This document shows positions 19,308 through 29,147 of a DNA stretch of 64,000 nt, piece by piece (the first letter of the stretch is position 1; each line of letters starts with the position of its first letter). Position numbers and translations under genes: made by a program. Source of the DNA: Stentor roeselii. Taxonomy: Eukaryota; Ciliophora; Heterotrichea; Heterotrichida; Stentoridae. The DNA lies in contig RSEH01000022.1 in NCBI GenBank assembly GCA_006503475.1, positions 124,001-188,000 of the forward strand, written 5' to 3'. Below the pieces are notes generated by a model. That model saw nothing but the letters and a program-made list of their open reading frames with translations, was not told where the DNA came from and made no database searches.

Positions 19308-19853
19308 TTAACTCGCTGCGAAAATATCTTCGACCAGCTGAGGCCTATATCGAAACTTCTTCTTAACTTTCTTGCTTCTTATTATCGAAGGCAAGTTAAC
19401 ACCCAAGTCATTCATCGTGATTCGATTTTTCACTGAGTTGCAAGTTTTTCTGTCAGTATTTTCATCTGACTTCAAACTTCTCCTTCTTCTTGACAAAGAA
19501 CTTCTTTGCTTGTCTCTTCCTTGAATAGAAAATAAAAACGCTCCAGTGATTTGGAGCTTTGGAGGCTCAAACTCGTATTCTAGGTAGTTTATTTTCTGGT
19601 TCTTTGAAGGTGTTGGAGTTCTATTCAGCTTTTTTGACTGGAGAATGACGGACGTGGACTGTTTGTTCATTTCGCCTGGGTCTAGATGAAAGAAACATTT
19701 TCGATCCTCGGATCTTGCAGTTGACCGAAACCTGACCTTTTCACGTATTCCTAGGTTCTCTTGTTTGCTGATAAATAAAGAGATTTGAATAGGCTTCTTT
19801 TTCAGGTTTTTTGACTTTTTGATCGTGCATTGCTGACCCTGAATAGAAAACAT
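19308..19853 (-). CDS. Basic low-complexity protein, unknown
   Basis: 181 residues, rich in Lys, Arg, Ser and Thr. It has several RSRR/KK clusters (SSLSRRRRSLKSDENT) and ends KVKKKFRYRPQLVEDIFAAS. No domain recognised; probably disordered. It is convergent with the Polo-like kinase, with 44 bp between stops. Confidence 0.5.
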   Translation of the reverse strand: MFSIQGQQCTIKKSKNLKKKPIQISLFISKQENLGIREKVRFRSTARSEDRKCFFHLDPGEMNKQSTSVILQSKKLNRTPTPSKNQKINYLEYEFEPPKLQITGAFLFSIQGRDKQRSSLSRRRRSLKSDENTDRKTCNSVKNRITMNDLGVNLPSIIRSKKVKKKFRYRPQLVEDIFAAS

Positions 19854-19955
19854 CTCTTTTTATTACAAGTGATGGAAAATTCACAGTAAACTTATAATAA
19901 ACCTGTGATTTTTAGGGGTTAAAATCATGATTTTGCTAAAATATAAGTTTTAAAA

Positions 19956-20312
19956 ATGGAGTTTAGCAATTGTTTCAGACCTTTTCCTTGTAGTCTTTGC
20001 AATTTGGCTTTTAAAAGTAAACAGTTTCTTCAGAGACATATGACAAGTCATTCAGATGCTCGGGAATTTTCATGTCATTTCTGTGACAAAACTTATAAAT
20101 ATAAAAAAGGACTCAATCGACACATAAAAAAATTTCATAATTTTGGGGTTTTTGATATGATCAAACCTCTTAAAAAACAATTCAAAATTGAAGATTTTCT
20201 TGATCTTGCAAAAGAAGAGAAATATCAGCCGATTAAAGTTTGGGATTTCGCTAAAGGCAAAGAAGTGCAGATATTGTTTAATTGGAAAATAAAAGATGAA
20301 GTGTTTATATAA
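19956..20312 (+). CDS. Small C2H2 zinc-finger protein
   Basis: 118 residues with two adjacent C2H2 fingers: FPCSLCNLAFKSKQFLQRHM...H and FSCHFCDKTYKYKKGLNRHI...H. The inter-finger linker (HSDAREFS) approximates TGEKP. The tail (VWDFAKGKEVQILFNWK) is not a known domain. It may bind DNA or RNA. Confidence 0.8.
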   Translation: MEFSNCFRPFPCSLCNLAFKSKQFLQRHMTSHSDAREFSCHFCDKTYKYKKGLNRHIKKFHNFGVFDMIKPLKKQFKIEDFLDLAKEEKYQPIKVWDFAKGKEVQILFNWKIKDEVFI

Positions 20313-20403
20313 ATGCATAAATAATTGATACATTAATCGTTAGTTGGAGATTTTTTAGTTTTTCGATTTCCATTAAAACTTATATAAATCCTGATTAATT
20401 TTA

Positions 20404-21174
20404 ATGGACAAAAATCACAACTTTTTCTCTTGCTTTGTTTCTGGAGGATTCGCTGGAGCTTCTATTGATCTGACCTTGCATCCACTTGATTATATTAAAA
20501 CGAGGATTCATAGACAACAAAAACTTGATACGAATTTCAAGAGTTTTTATAAAGGAATTTCGGCTTCTCTTGTTGCATCATTTCCTTGCGCTGCTACGTT
20601 TTGGGGAGTTTATATGATTACGCGTCAGACCCTTTCAAACCACATAGAAAGCCGTCCAATAATCGAATCCTTTTCCTCAATATGTGGAAGTTTCGCATGC
20701 TGCCTAGTAAGATGTCCCTTCGAAAGAGTGAAACAACTCGCCCAATCCCACGACAACTCAAAAGTTCTAAACATAGGTCAACTGGTATTCAAGCAAGAAG
20801 GTCTTCGCGGTTTCTACAAAGGTTTTCCAGCCTTATCATTTCGAGAAGTTCCATTCGACACAATCCAGATGTTGATTTTCCAGACAGTGAAGTACTTAGG
20901 ATTCTTCGGAACAGGAGAAAACGCGTTGTACGCTTATGGAGCAATGGCAGGCGGCATCACAGCCTTCATCACCACCCCAGTTGACGTGATTAAGACTTTG
21001 ACAATGGTTGACTCTGCGAAGTATACTGGAATGATTAGAGGATTTCAGATATTTTATAAGGAGCATGGATTTTTAGCTCTTTGGAGGGGCTGGATGATCA
21101 GGACTGTTTATATTTCACTTGGAGGGATGATGTTCTTTGGGGTTTTTAATAGTTGTTTGATGAGATTCAGCTAG
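20404..21174 (+). CDS. SLC25A26: Mitochondrial carrier, probably S-adenosylmethionine type
   Basis: 256 residues with three carrier repeats carrying Px[D/E]xx[K/R] signatures: HPLDYIKTRI, CPFERVKQLA and TPVDVIKTLT. SGGFAGASIDLTLHPLDYIK and SASLVASFPCAATFWGVY resemble the SAM carrier (SLC25A26/Pet8). In that subfamily, GG.AG..VDL..FPLDTIKTR is followed by SA..GSFP.AA.F. The carrier imports S-adenosylmethionine into mitochondria. Length is slightly short of 270-280. The three-fold repeat is clear; the substrate assignment is tentative. Confidence 0.75.
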   Translation: MDKNHNFFSCFVSGGFAGASIDLTLHPLDYIKTRIHRQQKLDTNFKSFYKGISASLVASFPCAATFWGVYMITRQTLSNHIESRPIIESFSSICGSFACCLVRCPFERVKQLAQSHDNSKVLNIGQLVFKQEGLRGFYKGFPALSFREVPFDTIQMLIFQTVKYLGFFGTGENALYAYGAMAGGITAFITTPVDVIKTLTMVDSAKYTGMIRGFQIFYKEHGFLALWRGWMIRTVYISLGGMMFFGVFNSCLMRFS

Positions 21175-21192
21175 TAATGAACAGATAATAAT

Positions 21193-23730
21193 ATGAGTCT
21201 CAAGGATTTTACTGTCGCTTATTATGATGAGTTTGGAATTTGGGACCATTTTTCTCATCATGTTGAGACACGCTTACCGATTTATGGAGTCAACTTGAAT
21301 CTTCCTGAAGGTGACATTCTCATGCCTCCATTACCTCTAAAGTTTATATCACACACTGAAGGTTTCTGGCACGAAGAGCCTGAGTTTTCATATAAAAAGC
21401 CTTATCTCTGGTTATTTATCTTGAAATTCACTAATTTCGAGATATTCAAGCGAGACATAAAACCAAAGTTAAAAGAGCTGATAACTCAAATGCAGTTGAA
21501 AAACATAGAATGGCTAATAATATTCGTTCCCTCATTTACCAGACTCGTGAAATCAGATCACAAAGCCTTCCTGACATCCTTTTCAAAGGTTTCATCAGAT
21601 CTTCAGTCCTTATTCGGAAAAGTAAACATTTCCAAATTTTACTGTTCAAGCAACAAGACCTTCGTGGACCTAAGCCAGCCTTCCTGCATTAAAGACGACT
21701 ACTGGCAAGACTTCATAAAAGCCGTTGGAAAAGGAGTCAGTATCGGCATTCAAACTGCGATTTGCACTCATTTAAAAGCTTCATGTCTCCAAATGGACAA
21801 TAATTTCAAACTTTATTCACTTAATTTATTTGCCATGAGTCTCTTGTACCAGGCAATCGGAGTCAAAAACCAGGCAAGTCTTTACTTGGAGATTATCAGA
21901 GAAAAAGTGTTCTGGACTCAAATTTTACATTCGAATGATGAAGATTTTTTAATTGATTTCAAGATTGATGGCGAAGGCTTTTCGGAACTTTTAAATGAGG
22001 AAAAATTGACGAAAGTTGGAGCTTTGAGATTTTTAACTGATAAAATCACTGATTTTTACTTTCAGGAGAAACTTGTTGAAAAAGCTTCAGGGGTTGTTTC
22101 GAATTCTTTTGGGATTTTTTGGGGATTGTTTAAGTTGAAACCTTCTGAGAGTTTTTTAAGGTTTCTTGAAAGTTACTTGGATTCTTTTGTTCACCTGATT
22201 CAATCTAAGCTTTTAGGTAAGTTTTATTCAGAGGTGTTAAAAGAAAATCAACAGTTTGTGTATTTAAATATTGGAAATTTACTCACCATAAAACTAAGCA
22301 TTTTGATTCACTTACAACAATATTTAAATGAAAAACTTGAAAAAAATCATGAGAAAAATTTTTCAGGTTCTTTAGAACTTTTGAAAATTTCAAGAAAAAT
22401 TTACGAATCTTTCGCTTTTGCAGGATATCCTGGAAAAACTTTACTTTATAAATATCAGGCGAGTTGTTATGTATTAAGTCTCGGCTTGACCGACCAACTA
22501 AGTGAAATAATAAACCAACATTCCGACTGGGCAAGTATCGACTCTTTAAACAAGCAGCTTTTGCTGAAACACGACAAAACACTTTCCGAATCCGAAAAAA
22601 TGAAAACAATAAGCGAGATATGCAGCAATCAATACTTTTCCGAATCAAAACTAAAGAAACTATGGTCAAAACTATCAGAATACTCTAAACTTTCTTCAGC
22701 ATTTTACTCATTTCACTCTTTCAAGACCCATACTCTGAAGCACTTCGAAGCGAAACAAGGGCAGGTCTTTAGTATCAAGGTGTTGTTTATCAACCCTCTT
22801 TCATTTGCAGTGGACTTTGAAAAGATGACGGGGAGGTACTCGAAAGACTTTGACTGGATCGAGGTCTATGCTGAAAAAGTGATTTTACACCCTGGGCATA
22901 ATTTCGTAGATTTTCAAGGAGTCGCTTGGGATTCTGGTTCTTTTAAACTAGAGTCTTTATCAGGTCAGATCAACAGATACTCCTGCGCTTTTCCGGTATT
23001 GACAGCTTTTCTGGAGGTAACACCCTGTAAAAATGTTTTAAAACCTACTTTGCTACCTTTTCTACTGAAAAATAAAAAATATTTAATGGTCGTTGAAATA
23101 AAATCTTTTAATATCGAGCCTCAAGATGTGCAGGTTTCCATTGTTTGTCCTCCTGGTGTAACTCAAAAGTAGGTACAGATTGGAGAACAAGTGGAAATTT
23201 TTAGTTTTCACTCGAAAGGAATTGTGCAAACTACACAGAAGATTGTTGAAAATCAGATTGTTATAAAAGATATGAATTGTAATTGCTTTTCATATGTTTC
23301 ATGTGAAATCTGGAGCTCGAGTCTTCAGGAAGCTTTGGTCAAGTTTGATGTGAATTCAGAAAAAGGTGGAAGTGAAGTCGAGACCAGGCTTAAGTTTGAT
23401 GAATGCCTTCAGGTCCAGGTTGAGACTTTTGAGGATATTGTTTCGGTTCGAATTACAAATTTAAATGAAATGAAAGTGCAGGTGTTGAACATTGAATTCG
23501 ATAACTCTGAGATTGATGTTTGTTCGGATGAGCTTCCTTTTATAATTGAAAACGAACAAGAGTATCATACATTCACCCAAGTGAGAGAATTTCCGACGAT
23601 CTTAACAATCACTTATATTAATTTATATCAGAGATTAAAACCACTGTTCAGTTCGCTGATCCTCCAGGGTAAATCACAAGAAGTCCAGTATTCCCAGCCG
23701 ATCCTCCGCATCATTCCTAATAACCCCTAA
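21193..23730 (+). CDS. TRAPPC10: TRAPPII subunit Trs130/TRAPPC10-like, two exons
   Basis: 840 residues after removing a 15-nt intron (23158-23172) whose end carries an in-frame TAG. The junction reads PPGVQIGEQVEI. The N-terminus has the Trs130-type arrangement: a beta-strand/helix region where PYLWLFILKFTNFEIFKRDIKP leads to IEWLIIFVPS, recalling W.I.Y.P in TRAPPC10. Then comes a long alpha-solenoid, and a C-terminal Ig-like beta-rich region (residues ~520-840). TRAPPII activates Rab11/Rab1-type GTPases at the Golgi. TRAPPC11 or another trafficking solenoid protein remains possible. The start is 18 bp after the carrier stop on the same strand. Confidence 0.5.
23158..23172 (+). other. 15-nt intron
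   Basis: GTAACTCAAAAGTAG, A at position 10. It contains an in-frame TAG and its removal preserves frame and reading into the 23191-23730 ORF. Confidence 0.88.
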
Positions 23731-23786
23731 CCCTAATTTTTTTCTCTCCATCCAATCATTAAACCTCCACCAAAAATTCCTTATAA

Positions 23787-25589
23787 ATGTCAGGAAGTCC
23801 AAGTCACCATCGAGACAGTTTCGTGACTCCCTTCGGTACAATCCTAGGAGAGTACCAAGGAGTTCCGGGTTACTCAAACGGTCATGACCATTACTACTCA
23901 CGTGAACAGAACTACCACAAAGGGCTATACACTGGTATCAGCTATCAATGTGTGGAGTACGTTCGTAGATGGCTTCAAGCTAGTAAAGGTCTCAACTTTC
24001 ACAACATTCCCTTCGCTTCTCACGCGTGGAAACTTCGATATGTCGAGCGCATCTCTGACTCCCTGGCCACTGCGATTCGCCCAGTGCCCAACGGGTCAGA
24101 CAGTCCTCCCATCGCTGACTCTTTACTCATCTGGAAAAGTACCGAACAAGCTTACGTCGGGCACATTGCAGTGATCACTGAAGTCTCACTCGAAGATCAG
24201 TTTATCAGAGTCGCTGAACAAAACATCTCAAATGACTACTGGCCTGGAAATTATGCAAGACAATTAAAATTAGAGACTCAAAATGGCAAGTTCTTTATTC
24301 AAGACGAACATGAGATACTTGGATGGATGGTCATCAACTTCGATGTCGACGGGCAGGATCAGGATGAACTGGGATTAGAAAATATCGTTAGAAGACTCAC
24401 ACAGCCTGTAAAAGTTCCACTTGGAGAATGGCTTGATCTTTCTAATTCTTCTCAGAAATTTTGGAGTGACATTTGGGGAACTGAACCAACTCGAAAAGGT
24501 GAGGACATGATTTCGTTTTACTCGTTTGAAAATCATTTTGCTGATAAAATTAACTTCGCTGCAATGGAATTAAATCATATGTGTCTTCGAGCTACTGATT
24601 ATGTCATTGAAAGTGATGAACTTTTAAGAAGGTTCGGACTTCCTGAATGGGTCTGGCCGAAAATAAGAAACTGCTGGAAAGGCATGTGGGTCAGTGGATG
24701 GAAGACCTTCAGTGGAAGATTTGACCTTTCGTTTAATGGCAGGACTGTCAAGATGTTCGAGTATAACTCAGACAGTGCTGGGACTTACCTCGAATGTGCC
24801 GTGATTCAAGTCAACTGGGCTAATTCAGTCGGATGTGACGTTGGAAGGTCAGCTGCTCAGGAATTAGAAGAAAATCTTGTAACTCAGGCAAAAGAATTGT
24901 TTTCAGGAAAATTTGTCCATCTCATGATTGATCAAGATGATGAAGAAATCTACAACGCGATGTATATTCAGCAGGTCTTTGGTAAAGCAGGAGTTGAATC
25001 GAAACTTATTATTGGACTTGATGTTTCTAGAAATTCTGAAGGAAGATTTTTGGATAATGAAGGAAGAGAAATAAAAACTGTTTGGAAAATGTGGAATTGG
25101 GAAACTGTTATCACGAGTTATTCTTCTGAAAGAGTGGAAAATAAGTTGAAGTTAAGTGATGTGCTTCTTGATGACCATATCGATGTTTATGAACCTATTT
25201 GGAAGTTGGTGACTAGCAATAAAGCCCTTCTTCCAGTGCTTTGGGAACTCTTCCCGAACCATCCGTATCTTCTGAGAACCGAGTGGAATTTATCAGAAGA
25301 GTTATCTAAAAAAGGTTATGCTAAGAAACCTATCGTGGGTCGATGTGGTCAAAATGTGCAGATCTTCAAAAGTGGCGGAGAAAAAATTGAAGAAGCTGAA
25401 GGTAGGTACTCTTCACGTGATCATATCTTTCAAGAAATCTTTGAAATCCAAGAATTTGATGGCTTCCACCCAGTAATCGGCGCCTGGATCGTCGGCAGGA
25501 GACCCGCAGGTTTCGGCATCAGAGAAGACACTAAGTTGATCACAGACCATGAAAGTCCATACGGCTGCTGCAGGATCATCGGGGAATAA
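23787..25589 (+). CDS. gsp: Bifunctional glutathionylspermidine amidase/synthetase
   Basis: 600 residues with the E. coli Gsp layout. Residues 1-~195 are a CHAP amidase: Cys55 in YQCVEYVRRW, His126 in GHIAVIT, Glu144 in RVAEQN (E. coli C59, H131, E147). Residues ~200-600 are an ATP-grasp synthetase, with FEYNSDSAGTYLE, LWELFPNHPYLLRTEWN and KPIVGRCGQNVQIF. The enzyme joins glutathione and spermidine and hydrolyses the product. Known in enterobacteria and kinetoplastids, where it leads to trypanothione. The start codon lies in TATAAATG; codon use is like neighbours. Distribution suggests possible ancient transfer from bacteria. Confidence 0.92.
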   Translation: MSGSPSHHRDSFVTPFGTILGEYQGVPGYSNGHDHYYSREQNYHKGLYTGISYQCVEYVRRWLQASKGLNFHNIPFASHAWKLRYVERISDSLATAIRPVPNGSDSPPIADSLLIWKSTEQAYVGHIAVITEVSLEDQFIRVAEQNISNDYWPGNYARQLKLETQNGKFFIQDEHEILGWMVINFDVDGQDQDELGLENIVRRLTQPVKVPLGEWLDLSNSSQKFWSDIWGTEPTRKGEDMISFYSFENHFADKINFAAMELNHMCLRATDYVIESDELLRRFGLPEWVWPKIRNCWKGMWVSGWKTFSGRFDLSFNGRTVKMFEYNSDSAGTYLECAVIQVNWANSVGCDVGRSAAQELEENLVTQAKELFSGKFVHLMIDQDDEEIYNAMYIQQVFGKAGVESKLIIGLDVSRNSEGRFLDNEGREIKTVWKMWNWETVITSYSSERVENKLKLSDVLLDDHIDVYEPIWKLVTSNKALLPVLWELFPNHPYLLRTEWNLSEELSKKGYAKKPIVGRCGQNVQIFKSGGEKIEEAEGRYSSRDHIFQEIFEIQEFDGFHPVIGAWIVGRRPAGFGIREDTKLITDHESPYGCCRIIGE

Positions 25590-25605
25590 CTAGTTAATAT
25601 TATTA

Positions 25606-26307
25606 ATGAGTTCTTCATTTCAAGAAAGATTCAAAAACAGGGCGAATTTTGTAGGCAAACAAGGAAATATCGATATCGGCACTGCTTATATCGAAAGACC
25701 AAAGGAAAACCAAGTCTTTTACCAGATGATTCAGAAAAATGAACCTCCTGCAACTGCTTTCGCAGTTCCTAATGATGTAACCCGCCAGAGGTTTCTTCCT
25801 GTTGAAGGCGAAGCTAAAGGAGTTCCTCTTCGAAAACAGACCCACTCAGCGAAACCTGTCAGAAACTTAGACTTAAAAGACTCAGGCAAGGCTTCTAATG
25901 TTTTTACTGAAGACTTTCAACCTTATAGTTTAAAAGACTATCAAAATATCAAAAGTGAAAAATATTATCAATTAGGAGGACTAGGCCCTTCTCTCGTCGG
26001 CACTGAAGAATGGACACAAAAAAAAGAACTTAGTGAAAAAAGGATGAACTACGGCAGAAGGGTCAACATCGCTAATTCCAGCCTAATCCAAACTAAAAAA
26101 AATCCTGAACAAGTCGAAAAAGAACTCAGCAAAGCTGAAAAAGCAAGACTTTTCGCTAAAAACATTCCAAAGCCATTAAAAAAAACCAAGACCCAAGACC
26201 CTCCTCCTGCAATGAACTCTGTTCTAGAAGAGCTTGAAAAGCAGCATAACAGTTACAAACAAACGATAGAAGCCATTAAATTTGAGTATAAAGATTGTAT
26301 TAACTAA
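25606..26307 (+). CDS. Conserved-looking unknown, possibly ciliary
   Basis: 233 residues. Polar and charged, with motifs such as GGLGPSLVGTEEWTQKKELS and MNYGRRVNIAN, and a C-terminal coiled coil. The alternation of short conserved segments with basic linkers is like microtubule inner or axonemal proteins, but I do not recognise the family. It is 16 bp downstream of Gsp and 12 bp from the convergent lipocalin. Confidence 0.6.
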   Translation: MSSSFQERFKNRANFVGKQGNIDIGTAYIERPKENQVFYQMIQKNEPPATAFAVPNDVTRQRFLPVEGEAKGVPLRKQTHSAKPVRNLDLKDSGKASNVFTEDFQPYSLKDYQNIKSEKYYQLGGLGPSLVGTEEWTQKKELSEKRMNYGRRVNIANSSLIQTKKNPEQVEKELSKAEKARLFAKNIPKPLKKTKTQDPPPAMNSVLEELEKQHNSYKQTIEAIKFEYKDCIN

Positions 26308-26319
26308 AGAATGGCTATC

Positions 26320-26868
26320 TTAAGAACGCGCAGGGCAGTCAACTTGTCGGGTCAGGTAAAAGTCGCTGATGTCAAATCCGAGTCCTGCCAAGGCTTGAAT
26401 AGCGTTTGAAGGGTCGAAGTCAGTGTCTCTTGCAAGAATCCAGGCGATGGTGTAATGAGCGAGGTAGAAGTTAGAACAGCTGTAAACAATCGAAAAGTTT
26501 TCGTAGTCAGTCTTGATCACCTCGTAGTCACCCCAAGGCTGGTTGGATGAAAAGCGGACGTGGCATTGGCCGGATTTTGATGATTCGCAATAAGCAAGGC
26601 CTTCTCTGCTGGAGTAGGCGTTGTCAACTAATTGAGTGTTCACCACCTTCACTGTGTTGTCGCTGTTCAGTGAGTACTCAGCTGATACGCAGTCTCCACT
26701 TTCGAATCGAATGTTTTTTACTCGGGCTGCCTCGTACCAGGTCCCAATGTATTGAGTTATGTCGAAGTTTTCTTGAAGAGCGGGAGAAGGACACCATCCA
26801 AAACCCCAACCGGCACTTGCTGATGATGAGACGAGGAGAGTTAGAAAGAGAACCACTGGTAATTTCAT
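26320..26868 (-). CDS. Secreted lipocalin (apolipoprotein D/Blc type)
   Basis: 182 residues. A clear signal peptide (MKLPVVLFLTLLVSSSASA) is followed by a lipocalin with the hallmark GTWYEAARV (G42-T-W44-Y-E46). Other features: FESGDCVSAEYSL, WGDYEVIKTDYENFSIVYSC, and ILARDTDFD (equivalent to the conserved ILsR segment), plus paired Cys for disulfides. ApoD/Blc-type lipocalins carry hydrophobic ligands outside the cell or in the secretory pathway. Start in TATAAAATG. Confidence 0.88.
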   Translation of the reverse strand: MKLPVVLFLTLLVSSSASAGWGFGWCPSPALQENFDITQYIGTWYEAARVKNIRFESGDCVSAEYSLNSDNTVKVVNTQLVDNAYSSREGLAYCESSKSGQCHVRFSSNQPWGDYEVIKTDYENFSIVYSCSNFYLAHYTIAWILARDTDFDPSNAIQALAGLGFDISDFYLTRQVDCPARS

Positions 26869-27385
26869 TTTATACTGATGTCAGTAGGGTGAAAATGGCT
26901 GTGTTCTAGAAAATTGGACTTTGGAAAAAGTAGGGAATTTAGAGGATTTTTGGTTTTTTAGGGAAATTAAGAGAGGTTTGAGGAGATTTTGAAGGGTGGT
27001 TTGGGTTTAGGTTTGGAATTTTTTAGAAGTTTTTAGGAAATTTTAGGAGAAGGGTTATTTTAGTTGGAGATGTTGGAAGGGTGTTTTTAGGAGTGGTTTA
27101 AGTTACCTTGGAATTTTTTAAAATTTTTCTGAAGATTGAAATTGTTCCATTTCTTTTTTACCTTGAACATAATAATTTTCATTTTTTTGTTTTACAAAAT
27201 CAAATAATTCTTAACAAATAAAGTCTTTCTCTATCTGAATTGATTTCTGCAGCCTGATCAAGTTAAGTTACAATCACAACACTAAAAATGCAAACCGCCG
27301 ACATAAAATATAACATTTCCAACAATAAATCATCAAAAACCCAATCCAAATAAAACCCAATTACCAGAACTTATAATTAATCAAC
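26869..27385. other. Intergenic region, nothing seen
   Basis: About 517 bp. The part next to the lipocalin start is G/T-rich on the plus strand; the remainder is AT-rich. No ORF or repeat stands out. Confidence 0.5.
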
Positions 27386-27781
27386 TTAATCCCATCCAGA
27401 AATAACTTCCTGCTCTTCTTTCCTCTTTGTCTCTAATTTCGAAGTAGTATTCAACAAAGAAACTCTTTTACTTGAAAAAAAATTCATTCGACATCGAAGA
27501 CTATTTAATGACCTGAGCTTAGTCTTACAAATCTCTTCTTTTTTTGCCCCTTTCTGACTAGAAAAGGAAAACTCATTAAAAGGATTCGCAATTGGCTTGT
27601 GTTTCCTCACCACAAAGTTGGAGCTGGTAACGATTTGGATCTTTTGAACAGAAGTCAAAATCCCTGGCCTTGATACTGCAAAGTTTTTGCAGCTTGTTGG
27701 AGGTCGCTTATGGATTTTCCCTGCTGGAAAATACTTACAGCTTTTAAGTAAAATGCTTTGCTTCGACTTATCGATTAGCAT
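27386..27781 (-). CDS. Small basic protein, unknown
   Basis: 131 residues, Lys/Ser/Phe-rich with clusters such as KRVSLLNTTSKLETKRKEEQ. No domain recognised. ATG in good A-rich context. Coding status rests on ORF length and codon use only. Confidence 0.45.
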   Translation of the reverse strand: MLIDKSKQSILLKSCKYFPAGKIHKRPPTSCKNFAVSRPGILTSVQKIQIVTSSNFVVRKHKPIANPFNEFSFSSQKGAKKEEICKTKLRSLNSLRCRMNFFSSKRVSLLNTTSKLETKRKEEQEVISGWD

Positions 27782-27999
27782 TAATTATTTACCATATGAG
27801 TCATTTAGACTAGATAGGATTTGGGTTTTAATGTGAGGTATTATTTTTTGGAGTTTTAGTAGATTAATGAGTTGGTTAAAGGTAATCTTCTGATTATTGA
27901 GGGTCATTTTCATGAGATAAACTAATAAAATATTGGTAAATTATTTGATGTCTTTAAATTTATATTTTTAAGTTAAATGTTAAGATTTTATCATTTGAC

Positions 28000-29015
28000 T
28001 AGATAGTTTAAGTCACTTTCATATAATCAGTATCTTTCGAGTTGCTGTTACTTGAATACTTTATATCTTTGAGCTTTTCTAAAAAGTCTTTAAGTTCTAT
28101 CATAAATCCGCATTTTTTTGAGTTAAATCATCAATTATTCCTGGGTCTTTTTATTCCCTTCTCAAGTTACTGATTAAAAACTCTTGTATCCTTCAGATCA
28201 AGTTCACCCAGATCTTTCCGCTTATCTCATCAATCACCATTTCTTTAGTCTGTTCTCCAACAGCTTTAATCATATTTCTTACCAGATTCTTTATCATAAA
28301 GAAAATTAAAACCTCTAATTTTTTTAATAATCCCAGAAGTTTTTGCTGTCATTTTGAGATTCTTTTTTTTTTCTTCAAATCGCTCTTCACTTTTACTCGA
28401 TTTCATTTGTTGTATCATTCATCTGAAAACTTTGTTTAATTTCAAGTTTTTTAAGGTTTTTAGACTTTCGATTATTTCATGAAGGTTGATTTGAAATAGT
28501 CCAAGTGAGACTTTACATTTCTTCGTGTTTTTCTAAAGACTAGTTGATTGCTGATCTCAATCACTGAATTTTTGAAGAAAGTTAAGATGATTGAAACTCT
28601 ATTTATTAAGTCTACTCATTAGGGGGCTTTTTAGAATTGAGTTTCTCTTTTTTTAGTGATGTTCTGGATTTCTGAAAGATTTTCAATGTTTTCTTTTTGG
28701 GACATATGGAAGATTCTTTCAATGTGTGCAAAATTTTCATAAATTTTAAAGATTTTTTAAAATCAAGACTTTTAAATATCCGTGTTAAAATTCTAAGGTT
28801 TCTTTGAATTTACTATTAGAAACTTTAAAGCCTTCAAATTTATCAATGATCTCTTGAATATTTCTAAACTAATATCGATGTAAATTTCGAATTCATTTAA
28901 TTTTATCATATCTAAGAATAAGCTGATTGATTTATTCACTACTTTCTTCTAATCTCATGAAAAGTTCTGTCTTTTTCTCATTTTCCAACTTTTCAAGTCT
29001 TTCTGCACCTTAAAC
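28000..29015 (-). pseudogene. Probable decayed coiled-coil gene
   Basis: Minus-strand translation shows stretches of typical coiled-coil protein (for example AERLEKLENEKKTELFMRLE around 28945-29005, and KEMVIDEISGKIWVNLI around 28200-28260) interrupted by stops and frame changes. Base composition is purine-rich on the minus strand, as in real coiled-coil genes here. Stops are too many for the 15-nt introns seen elsewhere to repair. Boundaries are approximate. Confidence 0.4.
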
Positions 29016-29147
29016 CATTGAAAAGAAATTCATCCCTCTCCTTCCTCAGTAATTCCAAACCTTAAACCAAAAACCCAAATTTTCTTCAAAATAAGCATCA
29101 CCAAAAATCATCTAATTAATTCTCCACACAAATAAACTTAATACAAA

